Source: an uncultured Prevotellaceae bacterium (GTDB lineage: Bacteria > Bacteroidota > Bacteroidia > Bacteroidales > Bacteroidaceae). From it: a stretch of DNA of 17,044 nt. Position 1 is the first letter of the stretch. Every line of letters starts with the position of its first letter. Position numbers and translations under genes: made by a program. Location: contig CABSGW010000023.1 of the NCBI GenBank assembly GCA_902477365.1, positions 1 through 17,044 on the forward strand. Direction: 5' to 3'. Shown here in pieces: positions 9,301 through 15,798 of the stretch. The notes under the pieces are model-generated. The model saw only the letters and a program-made list of their open reading frames with translations. It ran no database searches and had not been told where the DNA came from.

Positions 9301-9986
9301 TATGCATACCACGGATTGGTTGCGGTTGTTCCCTGACTGACGCGGCACGATGCATAGGAGTCCCATCCCCAAATGTGCGAAATCCATCGTATCTCTTCGC
9401 GTTCGCTACTGCTGTACATGCCAAGGGTGAGAGCATCTCCACCGTTTTTTTCCAGTTCGTAGCTCCTCCATTTCCATACCGGTTCTTTGCCCGAAGGAAA
9501 TATCTCGTTATCGGTCAGCGATTCGTCGCCTCCTTGTTCCAGCCACTCTGCGCCGGTCAGGTTGTCGCTGAACCCTTGCAATTCAAATCCGGTTGTTTTG
9601 CTGGCGTATCCAAGGGTTATTGGCATTGATTCCTCTTGGTTGTCTACGGTCCATCCGCTGGCTGTTCCGCTGAACCACTTTTGGTTCTCCACGTTTTGCA
9701 GATACACCATCTGTTCGCCTGTAAATTCGTTCTGTTCTCCAAAAACGACTTTAAAAATGTGCTTTGAGCTTACCGCTTCGTCCTTGTACGAGAAGTCAGC
9801 ACCTAATACTTTCTCGGAAGCCTGTTTGTTGCATACATCGCGGAAGTACACGTACATGCCGTTGGTTATTTCCGTCGGTTTGGTAAGTGGGGTGTACCGG
9901 GTGGTGGTGTCCCATGCAGCATGGCCTTGCATGCACCAGCCTCCCAAACTCAGCAACAACATCATTTGATGTAAAAACTTTTTCAT
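6348..9986 (-). CDS. Large modular secreted protein with F5/8C domain
   Basis: A 1212-residue exported protein of unknown function. The signal peptide is residues 1-23 (cut after GHA). Domains, read from the translation: a Trp-rich beta region at about 40-235; a helical linker at about 238-315; a beta-trefoil-like module at about 318-490 (begins FFYIVNG, contains YLFSIRK and VVQNVQTARYLNG, ends SSWRFLEI); an F5/8 type C (discoidin/CBM32-like) domain at about 525-690 (ALIDKNTNTYFHSSY, RITVMGSVNGTDW, YLRFVV, FSEFQLYPG); helical FIVAR-like segments at about 705-835; a second trefoil-like module at about 838-1000 (WYHIINAYNGD to SAWRFEAV); and a C-terminal beta region ending GLPKGIYIVDGKKIWVN. 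That end resembles C-terminal modules common in secreted Bacteroidetes proteins and, loosely, T9SS sorting domains. No catalytic domain is recognised. The carbohydrate-binding-type modules suggest adhesion to glycans at the cell surface. It is transcribed alone, converging on DUF2461. F5/8C is a firm call; the trefoil calls are tentative. Confidence 0.8.
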   Translation of the reverse strand: MKKFLHQMMLLLSLGGWCMQGHAAWDTTTRYTPLTKPTEITNGMYVYFRDVCNKQASEKVLGADFSYKDEAVSSKHIFKVVFGEQNEFTGEQMVYLQNVENQKWFSGTASGWTVDNQEESMPITLGYASKTTGFELQGFSDNLTGAEWLEQGGDESLTDNEIFPSGKEPVWKWRSYELEKNGGDALTLGMYSSSEREEIRWISHIWGWDSYASCRVSQGTTATNPWYAYEALYVDDPIGDLESLVNNYTTDSHAYIYRAGTDPGCIADETVVTTFNTKLQEAADLLADNYFTDETKARQLVSELKAARTAMENAPRVEMREGFFYIVNGLWNFEIKQQFEVDVNGDGNPIQVGKLKAMYDVESGVMKWNDLYETKKDENGKETLAPKRSRYYLFSIRKAKEPGYWVVQNVQTARYLNGGDQATSLSQNKLQTIQYAGSGVFYLNDKDGGSSDLYHAGGHSDGAGTSGSMTTWNGTPPTASSWRFLEITDRNLLDSIRGELAQNTIESALKTAISQAKTNYENGFIPYITSKDQLSCNAPDPSEGKDLGALIDKNTNTYFHSSYQSSVAPDEDHYLQAKLPEAVNHIAVSWYKRTSNHANRPTRITVMGSVNGTDWTEATVLPAEGDTLPWGAATPQYQTELALSGTYNYLRFVVNETTNASGTKLSNATTPDASSGMNNKHPFFTFSEFQLYPGLNSDGTFQYQARSMAYREDMKEAYIRLKQAIEAAEGKTGHATQADVEAIEEANKAFDAIYPDTTLLDNVIATAETYYDEAIYADGSDLLGTYNTPSVYEDLMVAVTAAKEGYDKATATRAFIDEKTLLVQQAIDRFIADINMPKMDTWYHIINAYNGDDRETSNPYGTLVYAGGKSIKEGIAWGGDVATEGYSNPVYVWRFEDMGNQTFAVRNLGTGYYLGADRGTSEQYQLSDTAVAFKFAYIAGEQLSLQDAASTGAYRFIHAASNNQIVSWSASKDSPSAWRFEAVRPDEFTAIQSFHTGGINICCTPYVTASNGTISTIYGDPVSVYTLASAQTDAAGKVTEITLNPMDIPVGGILAGTPFIITAPEEETLEGMVEIDFSIDMDAALSTEAKTENGLVGVLTSVALDAAGYGYFSGKDKEIAVGKKGTTIDSQSGYIHPKHITNTEAVEGSLVVRVTGEGVLDQLPTNSIPINKHVRVTTLDGTTIRHNVNRNDALKGLPKGIYIVDGKKIWVN

Positions 9987-10026
9987 CGAATAAATGTATT
10001 AATGTTTATAAATTGTCCGACAGAGG

Positions 10027-10063
10027 TGACGCCGTCAGGCGGTCAACCCGGTGGGACGGGGTT
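10027..10063 (-). promoter_or_regulatory. Two tandem bulged hairpins in the 5' leader
   Basis: Hairpin 1 pairs TGAC+GCC (10027-10033) with GGC+GTCA (10038-10040 and 10042-10045), with G10041 bulged and a 4-nt loop. Hairpin 2 pairs AACCCG (10045-10050) with CGGGTT (within 10057-10063, one bulged G) around a 6-nt loop. The two abut and share base 10045. If the promoter at 10076-10083 is right, both lie in an untranslated leader of about 85 nt. The core TGACGcCGTCA (10027-10037) is also a perfect palindrome and could instead be a protein-binding site. Confidence 0.35.
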
Positions 10064-10075
10064 TCATTTCGACCG

Positions 10076-10083
10076 CAAAAGTA
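10076..10083 (-). promoter_or_regulatory. -7 box for the large secreted protein
   Basis: On the minus strand this reads TACTTTTG, an exact match to TAnnTTTG, followed by CGG. No TTTG stands at the standard 19-21 nt upstream, so the -33 element is weak or absent. It lies about 90 bp before the start codon at 9986. Confidence 0.45.
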
Positions 10084-10286
10084 GGATGGTGCGATTTCAA
10101 AACGGCTACAAAACCGTCTTATTCCTTTTTCGTCTTGTTACATTTCTTGTACAGAGGCTGTATGTGTCTGCGACATGTCCCCCAATTGTTATCACAGTAA
10201 AAGGGGAAGACGTTATTTTCCGGATTGTTTTTGCTGTTTCGTGTTGTTACATGTGTACATACATCGGTTATGTAATGATTTTTCTT

Positions 10287-10294
10287 TATATTTA
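10287..10294 (+). promoter_or_regulatory. Possible -7 box for the NlpE-like lipoprotein
   Basis: TATATTTA matches seven of eight positions of TAnnTTTG and lies 20 bp before the ATG at 10315. No clear -33 TTTG is seen. The expected start site leaves a leader of roughly 15 nt. Confidence 0.35.
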
Positions 10295-10314
10295 CCCGGA
10301 CAAACAGAAATACG

Positions 10315-10947
10315 ATGCGGAATATCTTAGGAGTACTGGTTACGTGCGTATGCCTGGCAGTGGCATGTACGTCACCAGAAACAAATGTAAAAGGGGTTAT
10401 TATTGACCGGACAGGGGAACAACTGGTCATCCGGACGGTTGAAGGAGATATACGATGCTTTAAGGTAGACGGAGAACGTGCTACGGCCGATGTCTTATTG
10501 TTGTGGGATACGGCTTCGGTTTGTTATCGTGGAGTATATTCGGCCGGAATGGCGGGGGGAGGTACGGAGGTGGGCGATACACAGGCCTTAGGACGGTTGG
10601 AGCTGCGTATGTATCGCGGTTTGTTGGCCGATACATCAGGAAATGTGTTCCGGGGTGAGCTGGCAGTACGCAGCAGGGAACATAGTGGGGATGGCGTGTT
10701 TACCCTTGTGATGGACCGTCAGGAACAAGGAAGCGGCATGGGTGAAAAAACGGTTTATGCCGGCCGGAGGTTTACGCAGCGGGGGATGCACGGTGATAAC
10801 GATGCAACCGTGTGGCAACTGGTAGCGGATAGCCCGCAGAAGGTTTTAAATTTTCTGCGACAGGATGAAACGACTCTTCGATTGCTGGATGACAGTTTCC
10901 GGGTAAACCGGAGTAGGAGTGAATCCATCCTCAAGTTGGTGGAGTGA
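10315..10947 (+). CDS. NlpE-like lipoprotein
   Basis: A 210-residue putative lipoprotein. The signal sequence ends in CLAVAC with the acylated cysteine at C18. No run of acidic residues follows the cysteine, so a Bacteroidetes surface-export signal is not evident and a periplasm-facing location is more likely. The N-terminal part (VKGVIIDRTGEQLVIRTVEG, then a stretch ending WDTASVCYRG) and the C-terminal part (YRGLLAD, FTLVM, a run ending VWQLVADSP, FLRQDETTLRLLDDSF) follow the plan of NlpE-type lipoproteins in Bacteroidales: a small OB/beta domain, then a lipocalin-like sheet. The CxxC motif linked with copper binding in enterobacterial NlpE is absent, so a copper role should not be assumed. 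In enterobacteria NlpE reports lipoprotein and adhesion stress; whether that applies here is unknown. It is transcribed alone and terminated by the inverted repeat at 11027-11078. Confidence 0.65.
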   Translation: MRNILGVLVTCVCLAVACTSPETNVKGVIIDRTGEQLVIRTVEGDIRCFKVDGERATADVLLLWDTASVCYRGVYSAGMAGGGTEVGDTQALGRLELRMYRGLLADTSGNVFRGELAVRSREHSGDGVFTLVMDRQEQGSGMGEKTVYAGRRFTQRGMHGDNDATVWQLVADSPQKVLNFLRQDETTLRLLDDSFRVNRSRSESILKLVE

Positions 10948-11026
10948 GAGCCGGAAATCCCAGATATTGATTGGTAGGTATCAGGACCGCTTCGGGATGG
11001 AGTGAAATTATCAAGAAGCCCAATTC

Positions 11027-11078
11027 GTCATAACGCACAGCCCAGTCCGTTTCAACGGACTGGGCTGTGCGTTATGAC
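11027..11078. terminator. Perfect 25-bp inverted repeat, probable bidirectional terminator
   Basis: Arms 11027-11051 and 11054-11078 are perfect reverse complements separated by two bases (tc). It lies 79 bp after the stop of the lipoprotein gene and 34 bp after the stop of the convergent DUF2807 gene, where a shared terminator is expected. There is no U tract on either side, and the stem is longer than usual, so another role (mobile repeat, site for a protein) is possible. The rest of the 165-bp gap (10948-11112) shows nothing else. Confidence 0.65.
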
Positions 11079-11112
11079 AACACCGTAGGAGTGTTGGATG
11101 TATGTTGTCTGT

Positions 11113-12078
11113 TTATTTGCGGTGCGGTGCTTTGCCGGTGGCCGTCACTTTGGGGTTGCCTGTATAGAGAATGCGTTCCGAACCATTGGCTTGGGTCTGA
11201 AGGGTTTTTACCGCATGACATTTCAGGCTGCCGCTACCGTTGTTCTGAGTTGCTCTTACATGGTTGGCTTGTAGGTTGAAGGCGTCCAGATCACCTGTTC
11301 CTTTCAGGGTCAGATCAGCCTGCTCGCAGTTACCTTTCAGTTCCACATCACCGCTTCCGTCTAGTTTGGCAACCACCTTTTCAGCCGTTATGGTGCTCAA
11401 TTTAATGTCGCCGCTTCCGTTCAGGCTGGTGTGTAATGTGCTACATGCCATGCTGACAATGTTAATATCGCCCGATCCACGTAAGATGGTATGAAGTTGG
11501 TCGCATTTCACATGCTCCAGGTCGATGTCGCCCGAACCGCGTAAGGTTGCGTGGAATTGGTTACACGTCGTTTGTTTCAGGTCAATGTCGCCCGATCCTA
11601 TTAGGGTGAGGCGAACATCTCCTTTGGTGGAGAGTTCGTTGAATGTGATGTCGCCCGAGCCATTCAACGTTATGTCCATGTGGTTGTCGGAATGCAGGTC
11701 ATTCATAATAAAATCTCCGCTTCCGTCCAGCTTTATCTGACTGAAGTCCGGTCCGTATACGTGGATGGTAGGAAATTCGCGTCCGTCTATGTTATTGCGT
11801 CCCGTTAGTTTGTAGTCGATGCATAGCACGCCGTTTTTTACTTCTACGGTAGGAATCTCTTTCCAGTTATTGGGATTGGACAGTTCGTAATAAGGGGCTT
11901 GGTCGCTTTGGGTATAGTAGACTTTAGCTCTTCCGGTAATGCTTATGGCGTTGTAACTGGTCAGTGATTGGCTGGTTTCGACATGGGTTTGTTGAGCCGT
12001 GCTTGTGGTCTCGTTGGTAGGACGGCAGGCCATGGCTACGGAACTGAAGGCCAAGAGGCCGATTAGGATGTGCTTCAT
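11113..12078 (-). CDS. DUF2807 (GIN domain) lipoprotein with tandem GSGD repeats
   Basis: A 321-residue exported protein of the DUF2807 / putative auto-transporter adhesin head (GIN) family. The signal sequence ends AMAC with the candidate lipid-modified cysteine at C18. From residue 118 the protein is a run of repeats of about 20 residues built on L-x-GSGD-(I/V)-x-(L/F). The glycines are at 119, 140, 161, 181, 201, 221, 241, 260 (GTGD), 281 (GSGS) and 299 (degenerate), as in a right-handed beta-solenoid with one turn per repeat. The end, YTGNPKVTATG, matches the usual family terminus. Family members are common in Bacteroidales cell envelopes; their role is not established and adhesion is only suggested by the name. 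It lies 48 bp downstream of the helicase gene in the same direction and is probably the last gene of that operon. Confidence 0.88.
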   Translation of the reverse strand: MKHILIGLLAFSSVAMACRPTNETTSTAQQTHVETSQSLTSYNAISITGRAKVYYTQSDQAPYYELSNPNNWKEIPTVEVKNGVLCIDYKLTGRNNIDGREFPTIHVYGPDFSQIKLDGSGDFIMNDLHSDNHMDITLNGSGDITFNELSTKGDVRLTLIGSGDIDLKQTTCNQFHATLRGSGDIDLEHVKCDQLHTILRGSGDINIVSMACSTLHTSLNGSGDIKLSTITAEKVVAKLDGSGDVELKGNCEQADLTLKGTGDLDAFNLQANHVRATQNNGSGSLKCHAVKTLQTQANGSERILYTGNPKVTATGKAPHRK

Positions 12079-12126
12079 TGTTACAGGTTGTTTTAGGTGA
12101 ATAATTTTATTTGTTGGATCGGTTTT

Positions 12127-14001
12127 TCAGATGTAGGGTTTGAGCGCTTCGGCATAAGCGTGTAGCCTTTGATAGAAGGGGTGGCGGGTCAGTGTCGCGG
12201 TGTCTCCCAGAATAAAGAGCTTCATGCGGGCACGGGTTATGGCCACGTTCATGCGGCGTAGGTCTGAGAGGAAACCTATCTGCCCCTGCTCGTTGGCACG
12301 TACCAGACTGATGAGTATGATGTCCCGCTCCTGACCTTGGAAACCGTCAACGGTGTTTACCGACAACAGTTCGCGGAAGGGTTTGAAAAACGGGTCGGTA
12401 CGGAACAGTCGGCGCAGGTGCTGTACTTGTGCCTTGTAGGGCGAGATGACGCCAATGTCGATACGTTCGTCCAGTAATCGCTGCTTACCGATGGAGATGA
12501 TGTAGTGGCGTAGGGTTTCAACGGTTTGTGTGGCTTCGGCGGTATTGATGCGCCCGTAGCTGTCACCTATAAATGTTTCGTGACTGTCAGCCAGGCCGGT
12601 ATCAATCCATGTAAGCGGGGTGTCAAAATCAAGAATCCCCCGGTGGCGTACTTCGGGTGCACTTTCGACACGTCCTTGATAGAACCAGTCCGAGGAGAAA
12701 CGCATCAGTTGTTCGTGCATGCGGTATTGCGTGGTGAGTAGTGATACGGTTTGAGGCTTGTTATGAGCCAGCGATTGCATCAGTGTGCGTTCCAGTCCTC
12801 CCCGGGAGGCTTCTAGGCATTTGACGGTAGGTGGCAGCTGGCAATGGTCACCGGCCAGAATCATGCGGTCGGCCTTTTGCAGGGCTATCCAACAGGCGGC
12901 CTCCAATGCCTGCCCAGCCTCGTCAATGAATAAGGTGTGAAACCGGTATCCTGTGAGCAAGTGGTGGCCCGCTCCGGCAAGCGTACAGGCTATGACGCGC
13001 GCTTCATTCATCAGTTGGGTGCGGATGCGTATTTCCAGTTCGTTGGCATGATCGCGCAGACGGGCTATTTTCTGATGGAATGTATCGTTACGCTGTTTAC
13101 CCGGAAGGGCATAAAGTTGACGGATGTTGCGGCGTATGGCCCATAGCTTGGAATAGTCGGGGTGTGCTTCGAACCGACGTTCGTAAGTGGCTTCCAGCAT
13201 GTAGTCGGTAACGCGCGTCGGATTACCGATGCGTAATACCTGCACTCCCCGTTCTGTCAGTTTGCCGCAGATCCAGTCTACGGCCATATTGCTTTGTGCG
13301 CAGACCAACACCTGGCTCTCACGGCGCAACACTTCATAGATGGCTTCGACCAGTGTTGTGGTCTTTCCGGTTCCGGGAGGTCCGTGAACAATGGCAACGT
13401 CTTTGGCTCGCAGTACCTCGTTGACAGCCTGTTCTTGCGTGCGGTTCAGCCAGGGAAGGCGTACTGGCAGGGGAGATGCCGTGTGTGCCGGACGGGTTCC
13501 GTGAAAAGTGTCGCGGAGCTCGGCCAAACGGTTCCCTTGTGCCGAAATGACTTTGTCCAGGGCGTCGAACATCAGGCGGTAGGTGTGTTCGTCAAAATAG
13601 AGCTGTACACCGAAGCGGTCGGTGGTAGTAAGGGTTGTAACCGCTTCGGGATGAGGTAAGACGACAACCATTTGGTTGTCCGCCACGTAACTGACGGTTG
13701 CGGTGAAAGGCAGGTAGTGTAACTGTTCGGACGCGTCTTGTGTAAAAAAACAGACAGGTTTTCCGTACTCAAAGACGTGTTCAATCTCTTGATCTGCCGT
13801 GCGGAACAATTCGATGACCAGTTGGTTAAGCGAATTGTAGTAGTTGCGGCCGGAAGAAACAGGATACCAGCATTGTCCGCGTTTTACCAAGCGACCGATG
13901 CCTCTGAGCTCGGTTTCGCGACGGAAAGTCTCTTTTTCAAACGCATATTCCTGTTGCAGAAGACTGCGTTGATGTTGTAGATACGTGATGGCTTTGTTCA
14001 T
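12127..14001 (-). CDS. SF1 helicase of the DNA2/IGHMBP2/Upf1 type
   Basis: A complete 624-residue superfamily 1B helicase with all core motifs in order. The Q-motif region is LNRTQEQAV, Walker A is GPPGTGKTT (G207 to T214), Ia is CAQSNMAVDWI, Walker B is FIDEAGQA (D360-E361), III is LAGDHCQLPP, IV is TTQYRMHEQLM, V is VDGFQGQERDII, and VI is MNVAITRARMKL. The N-terminal 190 residues form the beta-barrel/stalk region seen in IGHMBP2-like proteins. Such enzymes translocate 5' to 3' on single-stranded DNA or RNA using ATP. Bacterial members of this short type are common, but their task is poorly known, and DNA repair or RNP remodelling are both possible. The start codon overlaps the EamA gene's stop as ATGA (13998-14001), which suggests translational coupling. 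No fused nuclease domain is seen. Confidence 0.9.
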   Translation of the reverse strand: MNKAITYLQHQRSLLQQEYAFEKETFRRETELRGIGRLVKRGQCWYPVSSGRNYYNSLNQLVIELFRTADQEIEHVFEYGKPVCFFTQDASEQLHYLPFTATVSYVADNQMVVVLPHPEAVTTLTTTDRFGVQLYFDEHTYRLMFDALDKVISAQGNRLAELRDTFHGTRPAHTASPLPVRLPWLNRTQEQAVNEVLRAKDVAIVHGPPGTGKTTTLVEAIYEVLRRESQVLVCAQSNMAVDWICGKLTERGVQVLRIGNPTRVTDYMLEATYERRFEAHPDYSKLWAIRRNIRQLYALPGKQRNDTFHQKIARLRDHANELEIRIRTQLMNEARVIACTLAGAGHHLLTGYRFHTLFIDEAGQALEAACWIALQKADRMILAGDHCQLPPTVKCLEASRGGLERTLMQSLAHNKPQTVSLLTTQYRMHEQLMRFSSDWFYQGRVESAPEVRHRGILDFDTPLTWIDTGLADSHETFIGDSYGRINTAEATQTVETLRHYIISIGKQRLLDERIDIGVISPYKAQVQHLRRLFRTDPFFKPFRELLSVNTVDGFQGQERDIILISLVRANEQGQIGFLSDLRRMNVAITRARMKLFILGDTATLTRHPFYQRLHAYAEALKPYI

Positions 14002-14933
14002 GATGTAACCTGTTCCTTTGTGGATTGCTCACGTAGCAGATCGGCTCGGCTTTTGCTACGGGTGACGAGCCATACACCGCTAAAAATGAGGGCGACGGCG
14101 ATGCCTTGTGTCCATCCGAAAACACCCAGCCCGACGAGTACGCTGACAATACAGGCCACGAGCGGCTGCACGTAGGTATACATGCTCACAACGGTGGGGC
14201 GTAAATATTGTTGCCCGCGGATGACGAGTAGATAAGCGATATACGTAGCACCAAAAACGACAAAGGCTGTTTCACCCCACACACGTGGCGAAATAGAACT
14301 CCAGTTGAAGGATATAAAATCGGAATAGGTGAATGGCAAGACTACAAGCGAGGCATAGGTGAACATCCATTTCATGCAAGTGACAACCGTATATCGTTGA
14401 ATCAAGTGTTTGAACAGTGTGAGGTAGACGGCAAAGCTGCACTGTGCTGTGAGGCATAAAAGGTCTCCCGCCAAATTACCCGTGTTACCGCTTTGGTTCA
14501 GGCTGCCTCTGATCAGGAGTATCGCTCCGGAAGCACCGGCCAATATGCCGATTACTTTTTTACCCGTAATGGGTTCGCGCAGGAAGATGGCAGCCAGCAG
14601 CATGGTGATGAGCGGCATGGTGGTGGTGACAATACTGGCATTGATGGGAGACGTAAGACTGAGTCCGATGGTAAAGCAGCATTGGTTGAAGACGATACCT
14701 AGCAGGGCCGCGAAGAAAAAGAGGCATAAATCGCGTGTGCATACCTTCTCGTGTTTAGTAAACAAGGAGGTGATCCAAAAAGAGACGGCTGCACCTGTCA
14801 TGCGGAAGGTGACCATCATAAAACCGGAAATACCGGCTGCCATGGCATCTTTACCAATCGGCGACATGAGACCCCAAACGGCACAGGCCGTAAACATGGC
14901 CAGATGGGCTTTCCATGCTGTGTTCTGTTGCAT
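13998..14933 (-). CDS. EamA/DMT family transporter
   Basis: A 311-residue inner-membrane protein of the drug/metabolite transporter superfamily with the two-fold EamA repeat: the first half at about residues 8-140, the second at about 155-285, and about ten hydrophobic segments in all. The first helix contains the typical CAVWGLMSPIGKDAMAAG, and SLTSPINASIVTTTMPL followed by FLREPITGKK is the usual end of repeat one. Family members export or import amino acids, purines or other small metabolites, and the substrate cannot be told from sequence. The basic tail after residue 288 faces the cytoplasm. The gene starts 18 bp after the upstream exported-protein gene and overlaps the helicase start by 4 bp. 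Confidence 0.88.
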   Translation of the reverse strand: MQQNTAWKAHLAMFTACAVWGLMSPIGKDAMAAGISGFMMVTFRMTGAAVSFWITSLFTKHEKVCTRDLCLFFFAALLGIVFNQCCFTIGLSLTSPINASIVTTTMPLITMLLAAIFLREPITGKKVIGILAGASGAILLIRGSLNQSGNTGNLAGDLLCLTAQCSFAVYLTLFKHLIQRYTVVTCMKWMFTYASLVVLPFTYSDFISFNWSSISPRVWGETAFVVFGATYIAYLLVIRGQQYLRPTVVSMYTYVQPLVACIVSVLVGLGVFGWTQGIAVALIFSGVWLVTRSKSRADLLREQSTKEQVTS

Positions 14934-14951
14934 AAGGCGTTTTATTGGGTG

Positions 14952-15656
14952 TTATGGGGCTATGTGGAAACTTCCACCGAGTCCTATTTTGGGTTGTTGT
15001 TTTCCCTGTGGGGTGCGGCTTACTTCGGCGTCTATGTGGATATAGGAACGCGTTCCCGTTTGAAGACGCACACTGCCTCCGGCCCGTTCTTCGGGTATAT
15101 CTATATCCCGGTAATAGGCTGCGTTGTATCTGTTCAGGCCTTGTGGGAACGGAACAGGCATATCTTCCGAAGCGAGTCGCTTCGTTCCGTAAGCAAACAG
15201 CGTGACAGCGTCATTAAGCCGGTAAGCGGCTATTCCCATTACCTCCGCCTGTCGGTAGGAACGTCCTCCCCAATCCATGTGGCCGGTATGTATACCTGCC
15301 ATGAAACTGAGGCGGCTGTTAACCGGTGCGGTGTAAAGCAATGTTCCGCTTTGTCCCAGGCCAACTCCTCGTGGGAATGATGCGCCGGATGTAAGGGTGG
15401 CAAAGGCCGTTAGCGAACCGCTCAGTCCCGATGGTGTCTGTCGCAGAAAGCCACAGCCGGTGTTCCACGGTGCCAGTAACTGGTCGAACGGCATGTAAAA
15501 TATGGAGGTGAGCGGTCCGTAAGGATTTAGGATGTCATCGGCGCTTTCCCGAAGAACATTCAGCTGTTGTTCCCGGGCCAGGCTGTCAGGTGTCTGTGCC
15601 TGTAATAAACAGTTTCCCGACAGCAAGAGTAAGCAAGAGAGAAAGAGATGCTTCAT
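14952..15656 (-). CDS. Exported protein of unknown function, possible outer-membrane beta-sheet protein
   Basis: A 234-residue protein with a clear signal peptide (MKHLFLSCLLLLSGNCLLQA, cut near residue 20). I took the ATG at 15656 because it begins the signal peptide and sits about 20 bp after an exact -7 box; a longer frame to 15800 runs through the promoter region. The mature part has a short helical stretch, then alternating polar/hydrophobic strands rich in Gly, Tyr and Arg (LSGSLTAFATL, RLSFMAGIHTGHMDWGG, AVTLFAYGTKR, GGSVRLQTG, SYIHIDAEVSR) and ends FHIAP. This pattern resembles a small outer-membrane barrel or porin-like sheet, but no family is recognised. It is the first gene of the minus-strand operon with the transporter, helicase and DUF2807 lipoprotein. 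Confidence 0.7.
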   Translation of the reverse strand: MKHLFLSCLLLLSGNCLLQAQTPDSLAREQQLNVLRESADDILNPYGPLTSIFYMPFDQLLAPWNTGCGFLRQTPSGLSGSLTAFATLTSGASFPRGVGLGQSGTLLYTAPVNSRLSFMAGIHTGHMDWGGRSYRQAEVMGIAAYRLNDAVTLFAYGTKRLASEDMPVPFPQGLNRYNAAYYRDIDIPEERAGGSVRLQTGTRSYIHIDAEVSRTPQGKQQPKIGLGGSFHIAP

Positions 15657-15678
15657 GATGTTTACCGCTATTTGATTG

Positions 15679-15686
15679 CAAAGATA
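15679..15686 (-). promoter_or_regulatory. -7 box for the four-gene minus-strand operon
   Basis: On the minus strand this reads TATCTTTG followed by CA, an exact TAnnTTTG match. It lies 22 bp upstream of the ATG at 15656, so the leader is short. No good -33 TTTG is visible at the expected distance. Confidence 0.6.
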
Positions 15687-15761
15687 CGATTTCTGTTTCG
15701 GAGGGGAGATGTTCTTGCGTTTTTTTGCGCATATATGTTCATTCGTTTCCATAGAAAGCAC

Positions 15762-15769
15762 TATATTTG
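15762..15769 (+). promoter_or_regulatory. -7 box for the ATPase-DUF4435 pair
   Basis: TATATTTG matches TAnnTTTG exactly and lies 29 bp before the ATG at 15799, leaving a leader of about 25 nt. The -33 region is weak. Together with the box at 15679-15686 it makes a divergent promoter region of 142 bp. Confidence 0.6.
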
Positions 15770-15798
15770 CCGTATGGCGAATCGTAAATTGTAATATC

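Larger units (their letters stand above)
9987..10314. other. 328-bp divergent intergenic region
   Basis: This region separates the 1212-aa protein (minus) from the NlpE-like lipoprotein (plus). It holds a candidate -7 box for each direction (10076-10083 minus, 10287-10294 plus) and two adjacent GC-rich hairpins in the minus-strand leader (10027-10045 and 10045-10063). Between about 10110 and 10280 I see no convincing small gene or RNA. The only long reading frames there overlap the flanking signals and lack any recognisable protein. Confidence 0.6.

Noticed and set aside
10002..10406. A 134-codon + strand frame covering the divergent intergenic region
   Set aside because: It overlaps the start of the lipoprotein gene in another frame, runs through the promoter boxes and hairpins, and its translation has no family resemblance.
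14751..15380. A 209-codon open frame on the + strand
   Set aside because: It lies antisense across the start of the EamA gene and most of the exported-protein gene, both of which have clear starts, signal peptide or membrane pattern. Its own translation is Cys/His-rich, low in order and matches no family.
15676..15798. Upstream extension of the ATPase frame
   Set aside because: It would cross both divergent promoter boxes, and the ATPase fold begins normally at the ATG at 15799.
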